Source: an uncultured Stenotrophomonas sp.
GTDB lineage: Bacteria; Pseudomonadota; Gammaproteobacteria; Xanthomonadales; Xanthomonadaceae
NCBI GenBank assembly: GCA_900078405.1
Contig: FLTS01000001.1
Span: 2,380,626-2,444,625 of the forward strand
DNA length: 64,000 nt
Reading direction: 5' to 3'
The notes under the pieces were generated by a model. The model was not told the origin of the DNA, did no database searches, and saw only the letters and a program-made list of their open reading frames with translations. Made by a program: the position numbers and the translations under genes. Shown one piece after another: positions 35,360-44,102 of this stretch; position 1 is the first letter of the stretch; each line of letters starts with the position of its first letter.

Positions 35360-36250
35360 ATGGACACCGCCCCGCGCCGCGTCGAACACCAACAGACCGA
35401 CAAGGGTTACGTGCCGGTCTACACCACCGCCGTGATCGAGCAGCCGTGGGACGGCTACAGCGCCGACGACCATGCCACCTGGAGCACGCTGTACCGCCGC
35501 CAGCGCGAACTGCTGGTGGGCCGCGCCTGCCGCGAGTTCCTCGACGCGCAGGACGAGATGGGCATGAGCGAACACATGATCCCGCGCTTCGACCAGCTCA
35601 ACGAGGTGCTGGGCGCGGCTACCGGCTGGACCCTGGTGGGCGTGGAAGGGCTGCTGCCGGAGCTGGATTTCTTCGAGCACCTGGCGCACCGCCGCTTCCC
35701 GGTGACGTGGTGGATCCGCCGCCCCGAGCAGATCGACTACATCGCCGAGCCGGACCTGTTCCACGACCTGTTCGGCCACGTGCCGCTGCTGATGAACCCG
35801 GTGTTCGCCGACTACATGGCCGCCTACGGCCGCGGCGGGGTCAAGGCGCACGCGATCGGCCCCGAAGCCTTGCAGAACCTGACCCGGCTGTACTGGTACA
35901 CGGTGGAGTTCGGGCTGATGAACACCGCCGAGGGCCTGCGCATCTACGGCGCCGGCATCGTCTCGTCGAAGGGCGAATCGCTGCATTCGCTGGAATCGGC
36001 CGCGCCGAACCGGATTGGCTTCGACCTGGAGCGGATCATGCGCACCCGCTACCGCATCGACACCTTCCAGAAGACCTACTTCGTCATCGATGGCTTCGAG
36101 CAGCTGATGGCCGCCACCGCGCCGGACTTCACCCCGATCTACGCGAAGCTGGCGGCACGGGACCACTTCCCCGCCGGCGACGTGCAGGACGGCGACAACG
36201 TATTCCAGCGCGGCAGCGGCGAAGGCTGGGCCAGCGACGGCGACGTGTAG
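35360..36250 (+). CDS. phhA: Phenylalanine 4-monooxygenase
   Basis: A pterin-dependent iron enzyme of 296 residues that converts phenylalanine to tyrosine. The iron ligands are His135 and His140 in FHDLFGH and Glu183 in YTVEFGL. Other family motifs are GWTLVGVEGLLPELDFFEHL and FPVTWWIR. The start at 35360 has AAGG upstream and gives the usual length. No pterin dehydratase (phhB) gene is adjacent. Expression is probably set by the divergent Lrp-type regulator. Confidence 0.95.
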   Translation: MDTAPRRVEHQQTDKGYVPVYTTAVIEQPWDGYSADDHATWSTLYRRQRELLVGRACREFLDAQDEMGMSEHMIPRFDQLNEVLGAATGWTLVGVEGLLPELDFFEHLAHRRFPVTWWIRRPEQIDYIAEPDLFHDLFGHVPLLMNPVFADYMAAYGRGGVKAHAIGPEALQNLTRLYWYTVEFGLMNTAEGLRIYGAGIVSSKGESLHSLESAAPNRIGFDLERIMRTRYRIDTFQKTYFVIDGFEQLMAATAPDFTPIYAKLAARDHFPAGDVQDGDNVFQRGSGEGWASDGDV

Positions 36251-36259
36251 GGCACCCCC

Positions 36260-36331
36260 GCAGGAGCACACCTTGGTGCGCGATGAGGCTTTACCGGTAG
36301 AGCTCCATCGCGCACCAAGGTGCGCTCCTAC
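36260..36331. repeat. GTAG REP doublet, type D; supplies a stop codon
   Basis: The right copy on the minus strand reads GTAGGAGCGCACCTTGGTGC, a hairpin GCGCACC-TT-GGTGCGC; the left copy is diverged (GCAG head). The right GTAG supplies the TAG stop of the cation exporter gene (36328-36330). Confidence 0.8.
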
Positions 36332-37266
36332 GACGCGCTGCGCACTTCCACGGTGACGTGCACGATCTCCTCGTGAACCGACAGCGCGCGATGGAACACC
36401 TCGGCCTCCACGCCCGGCGCGGTCACCACTTCCATCGCGCAGGCGAAGCGGCCGCGGCCGACCTGCCAGACGTGCAGGTCACTGATCCGCGCCGGCACCG
36501 CGCCCTGCTCCACCGCCTCGCGGATTTCCGCCACCACCGGTGCGTCCATTTCCGCATCCAGCAATACCCGCGTGGTCTGCCGGACCAGCCCGCAGGCCCA
36601 TGCCGACACCAGCACCGCGCCGACGATGCCCATCAGCGGGTCGAGCCACGAGGCACCGAAATACAGCCCGCCGAGCAGGGCGATGATCGCCAGCACCGAG
36701 GTCGCCGCGTCGGCCAGCACGTGCAGGTAGGCCGAGCGCTGGTTCAGGTCGTGGTGACCATGCCCGTGCCCGTGCGCATGATGGTCATGGCCGTGGTGAT
36801 GATGGTCGTGCCGGTCGCGCAGCCACCATGCGCACAGCAGGTTCACCGCCAGCCCGACCACAGCGATGGCGATGGCCTCCCGGTAGTGGATGGCGCCGGG
36901 GTGCAGCATGCGCGCGATGGATTCGAACGCCATGACCCCAGCCACGCCCAGCAGCAGCACCGCGCTGGCGAAGCCGGCCAGCACCTCGATCTTCCAGGTG
37001 CCGAAGGCGAAGCGCGGATCGTCGCGATAGCGCCGCGCGCAGGCATAGGCGAACGCCGCCAGCCCCAGCGCCAGGGCGTGCGAACTCATGTGCCAGCCAT
37101 CGGCCAGCACCGCCATCGAGTTGAACCACCAGCCGCCGGCGATCTCCACCACCATCATCGACACGGTCAGCACCAGCGCGCGGCGGGCGTTGCGTTCGGC
37201 CAAGGGATTGCCATCGCTGAAGGCGTGGCTGTGGCGACGGGAGCGGGCAAGCGTCTCGATGTTCAT
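36328..37266 (-). CDS. dmeF: Cation diffusion facilitator, DmeF-like Co/Ni exporter
   Basis: An inner-membrane metal:proton antiporter of about 312 residues with six membrane segments. CDF marks include LVLTVSMMVVEIAGGWWFNS, LADGWHMSSHALALG (metal-binding His and Asp) and YLHVLADAATSVLAI. A His-rich loop (about 16 His in 26 residues) lies between segments IV and V. The neighbouring RcnR-type sensor has the Ni/Co ligand set, which favours cobalt and nickel over zinc. The start at 37266 keeps the operator outside the gene; an in-frame ATG at 37284 would put the start codon inside the operator. The stop is the TAG of a REP head. Confidence 0.85.
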   Translation of the reverse strand: MNIETLARSRRHSHAFSDGNPLAERNARRALVLTVSMMVVEIAGGWWFNSMAVLADGWHMSSHALALGLAAFAYACARRYRDDPRFAFGTWKIEVLAGFASAVLLLGVAGVMAFESIARMLHPGAIHYREAIAIAVVGLAVNLLCAWWLRDRHDHHHHGHDHHAHGHGHGHHDLNQRSAYLHVLADAATSVLAIIALLGGLYFGASWLDPLMGIVGAVLVSAWACGLVRQTTRVLLDAEMDAPVVAEIREAVEQGAVPARISDLHVWQVGRGRFACAMEVVTAPGVEAEVFHRALSVHEEIVHVTVEVRSAS

Positions 37267-37281
37267 GCGGGCAGGCGTTTC

Positions 37282-37304
37282 CATATACCCCCATAGGGTA
37301 TATG
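37282..37304. promoter_or_regulatory. RcnR/DmeR-type operator
   Basis: CATATACCC and GGGTATATG are perfect 9-bp arms around a 5-bp centre. The TACCC...GGGTA pattern is that of the CsoR/RcnR family operators. It lies between the divergent exporter and sensor genes, 8 bp before the sensor start. Confidence 0.75.
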
Positions 37305-37312
37305 ATCCGCGC

Positions 37313-37585
37313 ATGGCACACACCCTGCGCGACAAGAAGAAACTGCTCGCCCGCGTCCGGCGCATCGCCGGGCAGGTGGCCGCGCTGGAACAGGCGTTGC
37401 AGGACGGCGAGGACTGCGACGGCGTGCTGGTGCAGATCGCCGCCGCCAAGGGCGCGATGCACGGGCTGATGCTGGAAGTGATGGCCGGCCACCTCGGTGA
37501 GCACGTCGTTGCCGAACAGGACGCGGACAGGCGCGCGGCCGAGGCCGGGGTGTTGCTGGAACTGCTCAAGCGCCACGCGCGATGA
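37313..37585 (+). CDS. dmeR: RcnR/DmeR family Ni/Co-sensing repressor
   Basis: An all-helical DUF156-type repressor of 90 residues. His3, Cys35, His60 and His64 are all present, which is the nickel/cobalt ligand set of E. coli RcnR (CsoR instead uses Cys-His-Cys for copper). LLARVRRIAGQVAALE is the DNA-contacting first helix. Metal binding should release the operator at 37282-37304 and derepress the divergent exporter and probably itself. Confidence 0.9.
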   Translation: MAHTLRDKKKLLARVRRIAGQVAALEQALQDGEDCDGVLVQIAAAKGAMHGLMLEVMAGHLGEHVVAEQDADRRAAEAGVLLELLKRHAR

Positions 37586-37612
37586 GGCCCGGCCGCAATT
37601 TGCTCCATATGG

Positions 37613-37684
37613 GTAGGAGCGCACCTTGGTGCGCGATGGGGCTCTACCGGTAAAGCTCCATCGCGCACCAAGGTGCGCTTCTAC
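37613..37684. repeat. GTAG REP doublet, type D
   Basis: GTAGGAGCGCACCTTGGTGC and its inverse flank a spacer of about 16 bp. It lies between the convergent sensor and PepSY genes. Confidence 0.85.
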
Positions 37685-37691
37685 GGTTCGT

Positions 37692-39248
37692 TCATTGCGC
37701 CCAGACGCTGTCGGTATGGCCTTGCCGCATGCGCCTGCGAGTGTGGCGTGCCAGATGCAGCAGCACCGGCACCGCGACCAGCGCGGTGGCATCCACCGAC
37801 CAGCTGCCCGGATGGCTCCACGTGCCGCCGATGTTCCAGTGGCCGGCCAAACTGGACAAGGGAATCAGCAAGGTCAACACCGCGCTGGCCACCAGCAGTT
37901 CCACCGCGCCGCGTGATGCGCCGCGCGCGAACGCCCACGCCACCACCGCCACGAACACCACGTAGTAGATGCCGGTGTGCCACGCCTTCAGGTCGCCCAC
38001 CAGCGCCGGCAACCACTTGGTCGCCGCCACGCTGGCGGAAATGCCGGCCACGCAGCCCAGCGACACACCGACGGTCAGGCAACCCAGCACCCACGCCGAG
38101 CGTTTCTGCACCGGTGTCTCGGCACCCTTGTGCTTGCGCCGCCGCGATTCCACCCACAGCAGATTGCCGCTGTAGAACAGCACCGCGCCGGCCAGGCCCA
38201 TCAGCAGGTACAACCAGCGCACCGGGTTGCCACCGAAGCTGCCGAAATGCAGTGCGAAGAAGGCGTTGACCGCCTCGTCCCAGCCGTCCATCCGGCCAGG
38301 GAGGTCGTGCGGATCGACTTCTCCGGTATAGGGATCGAGGTGGGTCTGCATGTAGGTGCGTGCGCGGGTGCCGCGGCGCACGTCCAGGCCGCTCACGCTG
38401 GCTTCGACGTGGCCCTCTTCGTCGCGCTGGAAACCGAAGCCGTACACCTCGAAACCCGGCAGCTGCACTTCCACCCGGCGCAGCAGTTCGGCGGCGGGCA
38501 GCACGCGCCCACCGGCGGGCGCATCTTCATGCTCGCCCCACTGGATGCCATTGGGATAGACCACCGCGTCCTGCGCGTCGTAGAACTGGTCGTGGAAGGC
38601 GAACACCACGCTGGTCAGCGCGATGACGACGTGGAACGGCAGGCTGAACAGGCCCAGCGCGTTGTGCACGTCCAGCCACATGCGCTTGATGTTCTTGCCG
38701 ATGCGCAGCGCGAACACGTCGCGGGCGATGGTCGGCAACAGCACGATCAGGCCGGACACCAGCGCCGCCGCATAGGCCAGCGCCACCGCGCCCATGATCG
38801 GCCGCGCCACCGCGTCGGGGAACGGCAAGCCGACCAGCTGGTGCAGCGTATCCACCAGCTGCGCCACCGGCGCCTTGCGGGTCTGCTCCACCTGCAGGCT
38901 GCCGTCGGCGGCGAAGCTGGCGCCGTATTCCCTGAATTCGCGGCGGCCCTTGCCGCGCTCCTGCCAATACACCCGCGCCGGCTGGTCGGCCGTGGGCGTC
39001 ACCGACACGAACCAGCGTTTGGCCGCCTGTGGCTGCGCGGCCAGCACCGCTTCGACCAGCGCATCGGCCCGCTCCAGCGGCGGCGGTGCCGACAGCGTGG
39101 ACGGTGGCGTGGCCCAGCGTTCCAGCGGCTTCTCGAACATGGTGATCGCGCCGACGTAGAAGGCGATAAACAGCATCAGCCCGCTGACGATGCCGATCCA
39201 GATGTGCACGTCCTTGTAGACCTTGATGATATCGCTGCGGATCTTCAT
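37692..39248 (-). CDS. PepSY-associated membrane protein (siderophore reductase-like)
   Basis: A protein of 518 residues of the PepSY-associated TM family. Membrane segments occur near residues 15-37 (HIWIGIVSGLMLFIAFYVGA), 165-190, 210-235 and 340-365, with further hydrophobic segments at the C-terminus. The large periplasmic loop carries PepSY-like sequence. Homologues such as FoxB and FegB take part in reducing or releasing iron from siderophores at the inner membrane. It is the last gene of the siderophore locus; GAGGAGCAGGGC precedes the start. Confidence 0.82.
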   Translation of the reverse strand: MKIRSDIIKVYKDVHIWIGIVSGLMLFIAFYVGAITMFEKPLERWATPPSTLSAPPPLERADALVEAVLAAQPQAAKRWFVSVTPTADQPARVYWQERGKGRREFREYGASFAADGSLQVEQTRKAPVAQLVDTLHQLVGLPFPDAVARPIMGAVALAYAAALVSGLIVLLPTIARDVFALRIGKNIKRMWLDVHNALGLFSLPFHVVIALTSVVFAFHDQFYDAQDAVVYPNGIQWGEHEDAPAGGRVLPAAELLRRVEVQLPGFEVYGFGFQRDEEGHVEASVSGLDVRRGTRARTYMQTHLDPYTGEVDPHDLPGRMDGWDEAVNAFFALHFGSFGGNPVRWLYLLMGLAGAVLFYSGNLLWVESRRRKHKGAETPVQKRSAWVLGCLTVGVSLGCVAGISASVAATKWLPALVGDLKAWHTGIYYVVFVAVVAWAFARGASRGAVELLVASAVLTLLIPLSSLAGHWNIGGTWSHPGSWSVDATALVAVPVLLHLARHTRRRMRQGHTDSVWAQ

Positions 39249-39258
39249 GCCCTGCTCC

Positions 39259-39564
39259 TCACCCCATCGCCCAACGCACGCACCACAACGCGGCGAACGC
39301 CAGCGCGTTGGCCGCACCCAGCCACAACCACGCCCGCAGGCTGTCACGGAACAGGTAAACGAAGGACAGCACCAGCGCCCACACCGGCGCCATCAGCCAC
39401 ATGTTGAACTGGACCTTGCCGCCGCCCCCGGCGATGCCGTCCGGCCCCAGCCATGCGAACAGCCCGGACAGCGCCAGCGCCAGGCCGAAGCCCAGCACCA
39501 CACCGGCCATCGTCTTGCCGAACCAGTGGCGGCTTTGCAGCCGCACCCGCGTCGCGTCGTTCAT
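39259..39564 (-). CDS. Small membrane protein, DUF3649-like
   Basis: A protein of 101 residues with three hydrophobic segments (TMAGVVLGFGLALALSGLFAW, MWLMAPVWALVLSFVYLF, WLWLGAANALAFAALWCV). Size and position between a DUF3325 gene and a PepSY gene match the iron-uptake-associated DUF3649 family; the family name is from context and is not certain. Its ATG overlaps the stop of the upstream gene (ATGA). Confidence 0.65.
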   Translation of the reverse strand: MNDATRVRLQSRHWFGKTMAGVVLGFGLALALSGLFAWLGPDGIAGGGGKVQFNMWLMAPVWALVLSFVYLFRDSLRAWLWLGAANALAFAALWCVRWAMG

Positions 39565-39851
39565 GCCGCCGCCCTCCGCGCACGGACGCGGGCACGCCAC
39601 GCGCCCAGGAATGGCCACAGCGACCAGAGCAGCATCGCCAGCACACTCCACGCCGCCACCGCTTCCACCGGCGCCAGCACCTGCAGGAACAGCGGCAACG
39701 ACAGCAGCAGGCAGGCGATGCCCGGCCACCACGAGCGCCCCACCGGCCACGGCCCGGCTGCGCGCAGTTGTTGCTGCGGCGAAGCCAGGTACAGCAGCAG
39801 CGTGCCGGCCAGGCACAGTGATGCGGCAAGTGCCGCCAACCACAAGGTCAT
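39561..39851 (-). CDS. Small membrane protein, DUF3325 family
   Basis: A protein of 96 residues starting MTLWLAALAASLCLAGTLLL, with three membrane segments. Such proteins accompany siderophore receptors and PepSY proteins in Xanthomonas and Pseudomonas; the function is unknown. GGAGTG lies 5 nt before the start at 39851. The stop overlaps the next start, so the two small proteins are co-translated. Confidence 0.7.
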   Translation of the reverse strand: MTLWLAALAASLCLAGTLLLYLASPQQQLRAAGPWPVGRSWWPGIACLLLSLPLFLQVLAPVEAVAAWSVLAMLLWSLWPFLGAWRARVRARRAAA

Positions 39852-39905
39852 GTCATCACTCCGTGGGGACAAGCCGCCATGCGCGAAGGGAGGCCGAGGA
39901 CCGCG

Positions 39906-40874
39906 TCATTGCGCTTGCCCATCGGCAACGGAAGCGCCGGACAACGCCTCCAGCAGCAGCGGCAGCGAGGCACCCAGCGTCTGCCCGTGCGACAGGCCCG
40001 GCAGCGGTGTCCAGTGCACATCCCGCCCGCGAGCGCGCAAGCGTGCGGCCATGTGTTCGGCGGCATTGGCCGGCACGCTGCCGCGGGCGCGCTGCATGGC
40101 TGCCACGGCGGCCGGATCGCGCCCCGGTGGTGGCGCGTGCGACGGTATGCTGCCGCCCTCACCCGTCCACAGGTACAGGCTCGGCGCCGGGCCGGTGCTT
40201 GCGGCGGCATTGGTTTCCTCGCGCAGCAACTGCCCGTCGCCCCACCACAGCGAAGGATCAGCGGCGGCATACACGTTGAACGCATCGGGCCGTGCGAACA
40301 GCGCGTGCAGCACGAACACGCCGCCGTAGGAATGGCCCCACAGCGCGCGTTGGCTGCGGTTGATCGGCAGCATCACCTCCACTTGCGGGGCGATGGCGCG
40401 TTCGATCAGATCGAGAAAGGCATCGGCCCCGCCATTGCGGCGCCCGCCGAGCGCATCGCGCTGCGCCTCTTCGCCGCCGGGCCGGCGCGGGGTGTAGTCG
40501 AACGCGCGGGTGTCGGCGTCGATGCGCAGGTCGTTGTCGTGGGCGATGAAAGCAATCACCGGCGGATGCGGCGTGGCTGCCAACTTGGTCAGCAACGCCG
40601 CGTCGGTTTCCATCAACGCGGCGTTGCCGTCCAGCAGATAGGCCACCGGAAAACCCGTAGCCGGTGCAGGCCGCTGCGGCAGCGCGACGCGCACGCGGTA
40701 ATGGCGCTGGCCATCGGCCGAGGCGACGCGGAACTGTCGCCACTGCCAACCCGGCACCACCGCGTCGGCCACGGTGACGCCGGTACGGCGCGACAAGTCG
40801 GGCTGCGCGGCGACGGGCGCGGCCATTGCGGCCACGCCCAACAGCAGCATCACGCCCATGCAGGCAGCACGCAT
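39906..40874 (-). CDS. Periplasmic alpha/beta-hydrolase, siderophore esterase-like (Fes/IroE type)
   Basis: An esterase of 322 residues with a signal peptide (CMGVMLLLGVAAMAAPVAA). The nucleophile elbow is GHSYGG and the catalytic His is probably in LPGLSHGQT. The fold segments (FPVAYLLDGNAALM; AFDYTPRR) match the Esterase D / IroE-BesA group that cuts ester bonds in tri-catechol siderophores. Its ATG overlaps the receptor stop by one base (TGATG). It probably releases iron from an imported siderophore, a role inferred from the locus. Confidence 0.82.
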   Translation of the reverse strand: MRAACMGVMLLLGVAAMAAPVAAQPDLSRRTGVTVADAVVPGWQWRQFRVASADGQRHYRVRVALPQRPAPATGFPVAYLLDGNAALMETDAALLTKLAATPHPPVIAFIAHDNDLRIDADTRAFDYTPRRPGGEEAQRDALGGRRNGGADAFLDLIERAIAPQVEVMLPINRSQRALWGHSYGGVFVLHALFARPDAFNVYAAADPSLWWGDGQLLREETNAAASTGPAPSLYLWTGEGGSIPSHAPPPGRDPAAVAAMQRARGSVPANAAEHMAARLRARGRDVHWTPLPGLSHGQTLGASLPLLLEALSGASVADGQAQ

Positions 40875-43173
40875 CACCAGCTGAAGCGCGCGGTGGCGGT
40901 GACGGTACGGCCGGTGCCGTAGAAGCACGAGGACGGACCGCTGCAAGTGGATACGAAGGTCTTGTCGGCAAGGTTGCTGACATTGATGGCGAACTGCGTG
41001 GACACCGCGCCGTACTGGCCAACGTCGTAGCGGATGGCCGCATCCCACAGCGTGTAGGACGGGATCCGGTACAGGTTGGCGCTGTCGCCATAGCTCTCAC
41101 CGTTGTAGCGCACGCCGGCGGCGAGGCTGAGGCCGGCCAATGCGCCGCCGTGGAAGGTGTAATCACCCCACAGCGCCGCCGTCCATTCCGGCACCATCGG
41201 CAGTTGCTTGCCGGTATAGCCGTTGTTGCTGCGGGTCATTTCCGATTCCATGCGGCTGGCCGCGCCGATCACGCTGAAGCCTTCCAGCGGGGTGACGCGC
41301 CCTTCCAGCTCCACACCGCGCACGCGGCCCTCGCCATCCTGCACCTGGCACTGGCTGCTGCCGGTGGCACCGCAGCCGGTAGTGTGCAGCGGATCGTTGG
41401 TGAGGATGTTCCGCTGGCGCAGGTCGTAGGCCGACACGGTGAGCAGGCCGTCGAAGCCGGCCGGCTGGTACTTCATGCCGGCCTCCCACTGCTTGCCGGT
41501 CACCGGGTCGAACGGGCTGCCGTCCCAGCTCAGGTTGGCATTGGTGCCGGACGGCTGGAACGATTCGGCATAGCTCAGGTAGGGCGACAAGCCGTTGTCG
41601 GCCACGTACAGCAGGCCGGCGTTGACGTTGGCCAGCACCACTTCGGGGCCTGCTGCAGCCGTTCGCCGACGGAGGTGATGGCCATGACGTACAGCAGGCC
41701 GGCGTTGCCGGTGAAGGCTTCGTTCTCCACCCGCGTCGGCACCACCGCGCCGTAAACGCCGCTCAGCGCGTTGTAGCTGCGGGTGAAGGTGTCGTCGTCC
41801 GTCCAGTCATAACGGCCACCGAAGGTCAGCCGCCACTTGCCCAGCGCGATCTGGTCCTGCAGGTACGCGCCGATCTGTTCGTTGATGCCGCCGAAGTAGG
41901 TGATGGCGGTGGTGACCGGCACGTAGTTGCCGTACACCGGGTTGAAAATGTCGATGTCAGCCGGGTTGAGCATCGCGCCGCGCGCGCCGCTCCAGTCGGC
42001 CTTCTGCCAATCCACGCCGAGCAGCACGGTGTGTTCGGCCGCGCCGGTGGCGAACTTGCCGGTCAGGCGGGTATCGGCGGTCTTGCCGGCGGAATCGCCT
42101 TCGCCCCATACCGCGCGGCGCTTCTGGGTGCGGCCATCGGCATTCAGCGCGCCGCTGGTCACCACGGTGCGGAACAGGGATTCGACGCTGGTGTAGCGCG
42201 CGCTCTGGCTCAACGTCCAATGTTCGTTGAAGCCGTGTTCGAGCAGCCAGCCGGCCGTCCAGATATCGCGCTGGTAGGTGTTCCAGCCCGGCTCGCCGAT
42301 GAAGGTGGTGTTCTTCATCCGCCCGTAGGCGGTGGGCTTGAGCGTGCCGTCCATCGGCAGGAACTGGTAGGTGCTGCCACCATCGTCCTTCTGGTACAGG
42401 CCCAGCAGGGTCACGCGGGTGCGCTCGGCGAGCTGGAAGGTGTAGCTGGGGGCGAGGAACCAGTGCTGCTGCTCGGTCTGGTCAACCTGGGTCTGGCCGT
42501 CGCGGTACAGGCCGACCAGGCGGAACAGGTGCTGGTCGTCATCCGTGCCGGTGCCGACGTCGAACGCGGCGTTGTGCTGGCCATTGCCGTCGATGCCCAC
42601 GCGCAGCACCTGCGCCTGCCCCGGCTCCGGCGTCTTGCTGACCTGGTTGACCATGCCACCCGGAGCCACCTGCCCGTACATCACTGCCGACGGGCCTTTC
42701 AGCACCTCCACCCGTTCGAGGTTCCAACTGTCCACCATCGTGCGGTTCCACTGGCTGCCCTGCGGCGCACGCATGCCGTCGATGGTGACGTTGTTGCTCC
42801 AGCTGCCGGCGTCGTAGCCGCGGATGCGGAAGTCATCGACACGGTTGTCGATGCCGCTGCTTTCCAAGGCCACGCCGGCCACGTAGCGCATGGCCTCGTT
42901 GAGGTTCTGCACGCCACGCGCATCCAGTTCCTCGCGGACGATCACCGACACCGACTTGGCGGTTTCGGCAATCGACGCATCGGTCTTGGTCGCGCCGGAG
43001 GTGTGGGTGGTGACGCGGTAGGCGTTGACCTGCACCGCGTCCAGCGTCTGCGCGGTGGCCGCCGGCGCGGCATCGGGTATCTCCGCCGCGGCGGCGAACG
43101 AGGACAGGGACAGGGCGACGGCCAGCGACAGCATTGCCGGCCGGAAAGCGGAAGAGGAGGGAAGGGAGCGCAC
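40874..43173 (-). pseudogene. TonB-dependent siderophore receptor, frame broken by an 83-bp insertion
   Basis: The reading frame opens with a signal peptide (MLSLAVALSLSSFAAAAE), a TonB box region (LDAVQVNAYRV), a FhuA/FpvA-type plug (VKGPSAVMYG-like VLKGPSAVMYGQVAPGG) and barrel strands. It then loses frame at NAGLLYV. A second frame resumes at the repeated NAGLLYV, continues ADNGLSPYLSYAESFQPSG and ends in the normal C-terminus TVTATARFSW. The break is an 83-bp segment starting and ending with the same 21 bp; removing it gives 738 codons in frame. The start is taken as the GTG at 43173 (TTG at 43182 and ATG at 43134 are alternatives). A Fur-like site precedes it and the esterase gene follows. 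Confidence 0.85.
41604..41707. repeat. 21-bp direct repeat bounding the receptor frameshift
   Basis: Positions 41604-41624 and 41687-41707 are identical over 21 bp and begin ACGTACAGCAGGCC. The unit is 83 bp (21 plus 62), which is 2 modulo 3, so it shifts the receptor frame. The 62-bp insert matches nothing I recognise in the window. Confidence 0.9.
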
Positions 43174-43242
43174 GGAAGCCAACCTGATCGAAGAAGAAGT
43201 TGGCTGACTGCGGGCGCAGCGGCTGATGTCACGCAGTGTATC

Positions 43243-43263
43243 AAATGCGAATCATTAACAATA
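43243..43263 (-). promoter_or_regulatory. Probable Fur box before the siderophore receptor operon
   Basis: The site contains AATGCGAATCATTAACAATA, close to the Fur consensus core AATNATTATC. It is an AT-rich patch 70 bp upstream of the receptor start. Confidence 0.7.
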
Positions 43264-43369
43264 CTGCGGCGTTCTGACGCACCCCGTGCCAGCCGCGGCG
43301 GGCGCGTCCCCCGGCCCGGCCGCCATCCCCGTTGCCGTGTAAAATCCGCGGTTTTTCCCAGTCGGCACA

Positions 43370-44095
43370 ATGGCGAAAGCTTCCTCACGGGCGCCCGTGC
43401 TGGGCCCGGCGTTCATTCGCCTGCTGGCCCGCTTCGGCGACGCAGACCTGCCCCGCACGCCGCCGGTACTGACCGAGCGGCTGGCGCAGTGGTTCGACTG
43501 GAACCGCGCCATCACCCTGTCGCGCGCGCTGGACGGCCGCCTGCCCGATGCCGAGGCCGGCGCGGATTTCGACGATGCCCACGACGCCGAGTGCGCACGG
43601 GTGCGCCGCGGCCTGCTGGACGCCATCGACGCCGATATCGACCTGGCCCCGCCCAGGCGCAAGGACGCTGGTGCGGCGGCCATCGACCCCGCTTTCCTGC
43701 CCTACCGCCAGCATTGCCTCGCCCTGCAGCGCGCGATGCAGGCGGCCACTGGCCAGCTGCGCGGCCGGCTGCGCGATATGCTGGCCCGGCAATCGCCGGC
43801 CAAGGCGCGGCTGGCCGAGGTGGACGCGGTGATGGAAGCCACCCTCAGCCCGCGCGAACAGGCGCTGCTGGCCATCGTCCCCGGCCTGCTCGGCCAGCAT
43901 TTCCAGCGCCTGCGCGATGCCGGCGCACCCGATACCTCCGCCGATGCCGAGGCGTCGGACGACAACATTCCCGCGACTCCCGCCGGCCCGTGGCTGGCAC
44001 GCTTCCGCCAGGACATGCGCACCGCGCTGCTGGCCGAACTGGAGATCCGCTTCCACCCCATCGACGGCCTGCTCGCAGCGCTGCGTACCCGGTAA
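43370..44095 (+). CDS. DUF3348 family protein
   Basis: A soluble protein of 241 residues, rich in Ala, Arg and Asp, with no signal or membrane segment. It begins PVLGPAFIRLLARFGD and contains FLPYRQHCLALQRAMQAATGQLRGRLRDML, a long helical stretch; the C-terminus ends AELEIRFHPIDGLLAALR. The order DUF3348, DUF802, OmpA-like, DUF2894 recurs as a cluster in beta- and gammaproteobacteria, from memory. No function is known. It is 7 bp from the MotA/ZorA-like gene and is probably a cytoplasmic partner of that complex. Confidence 0.75.
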   Translation: MAKASSRAPVLGPAFIRLLARFGDADLPRTPPVLTERLAQWFDWNRAITLSRALDGRLPDAEAGADFDDAHDAECARVRRGLLDAIDADIDLAPPRRKDAGAAAIDPAFLPYRQHCLALQRAMQAATGQLRGRLRDMLARQSPAKARLAEVDAVMEATLSPREQALLAIVPGLLGQHFQRLRDAGAPDTSADAEASDDNIPATPAGPWLARFRQDMRTALLAELEIRFHPIDGLLAALRTR

Positions 44096-44102
44096 TTGCC
44101 CC

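Noticed and set aside
36328..37266. Zinc exporter of the ZitB/CzcD type
   Set aside because: CDF motifs alone fit, but the divergent sensor carries the Ni/Co ligand set of RcnR, which favours DmeF-type Co/Ni export.
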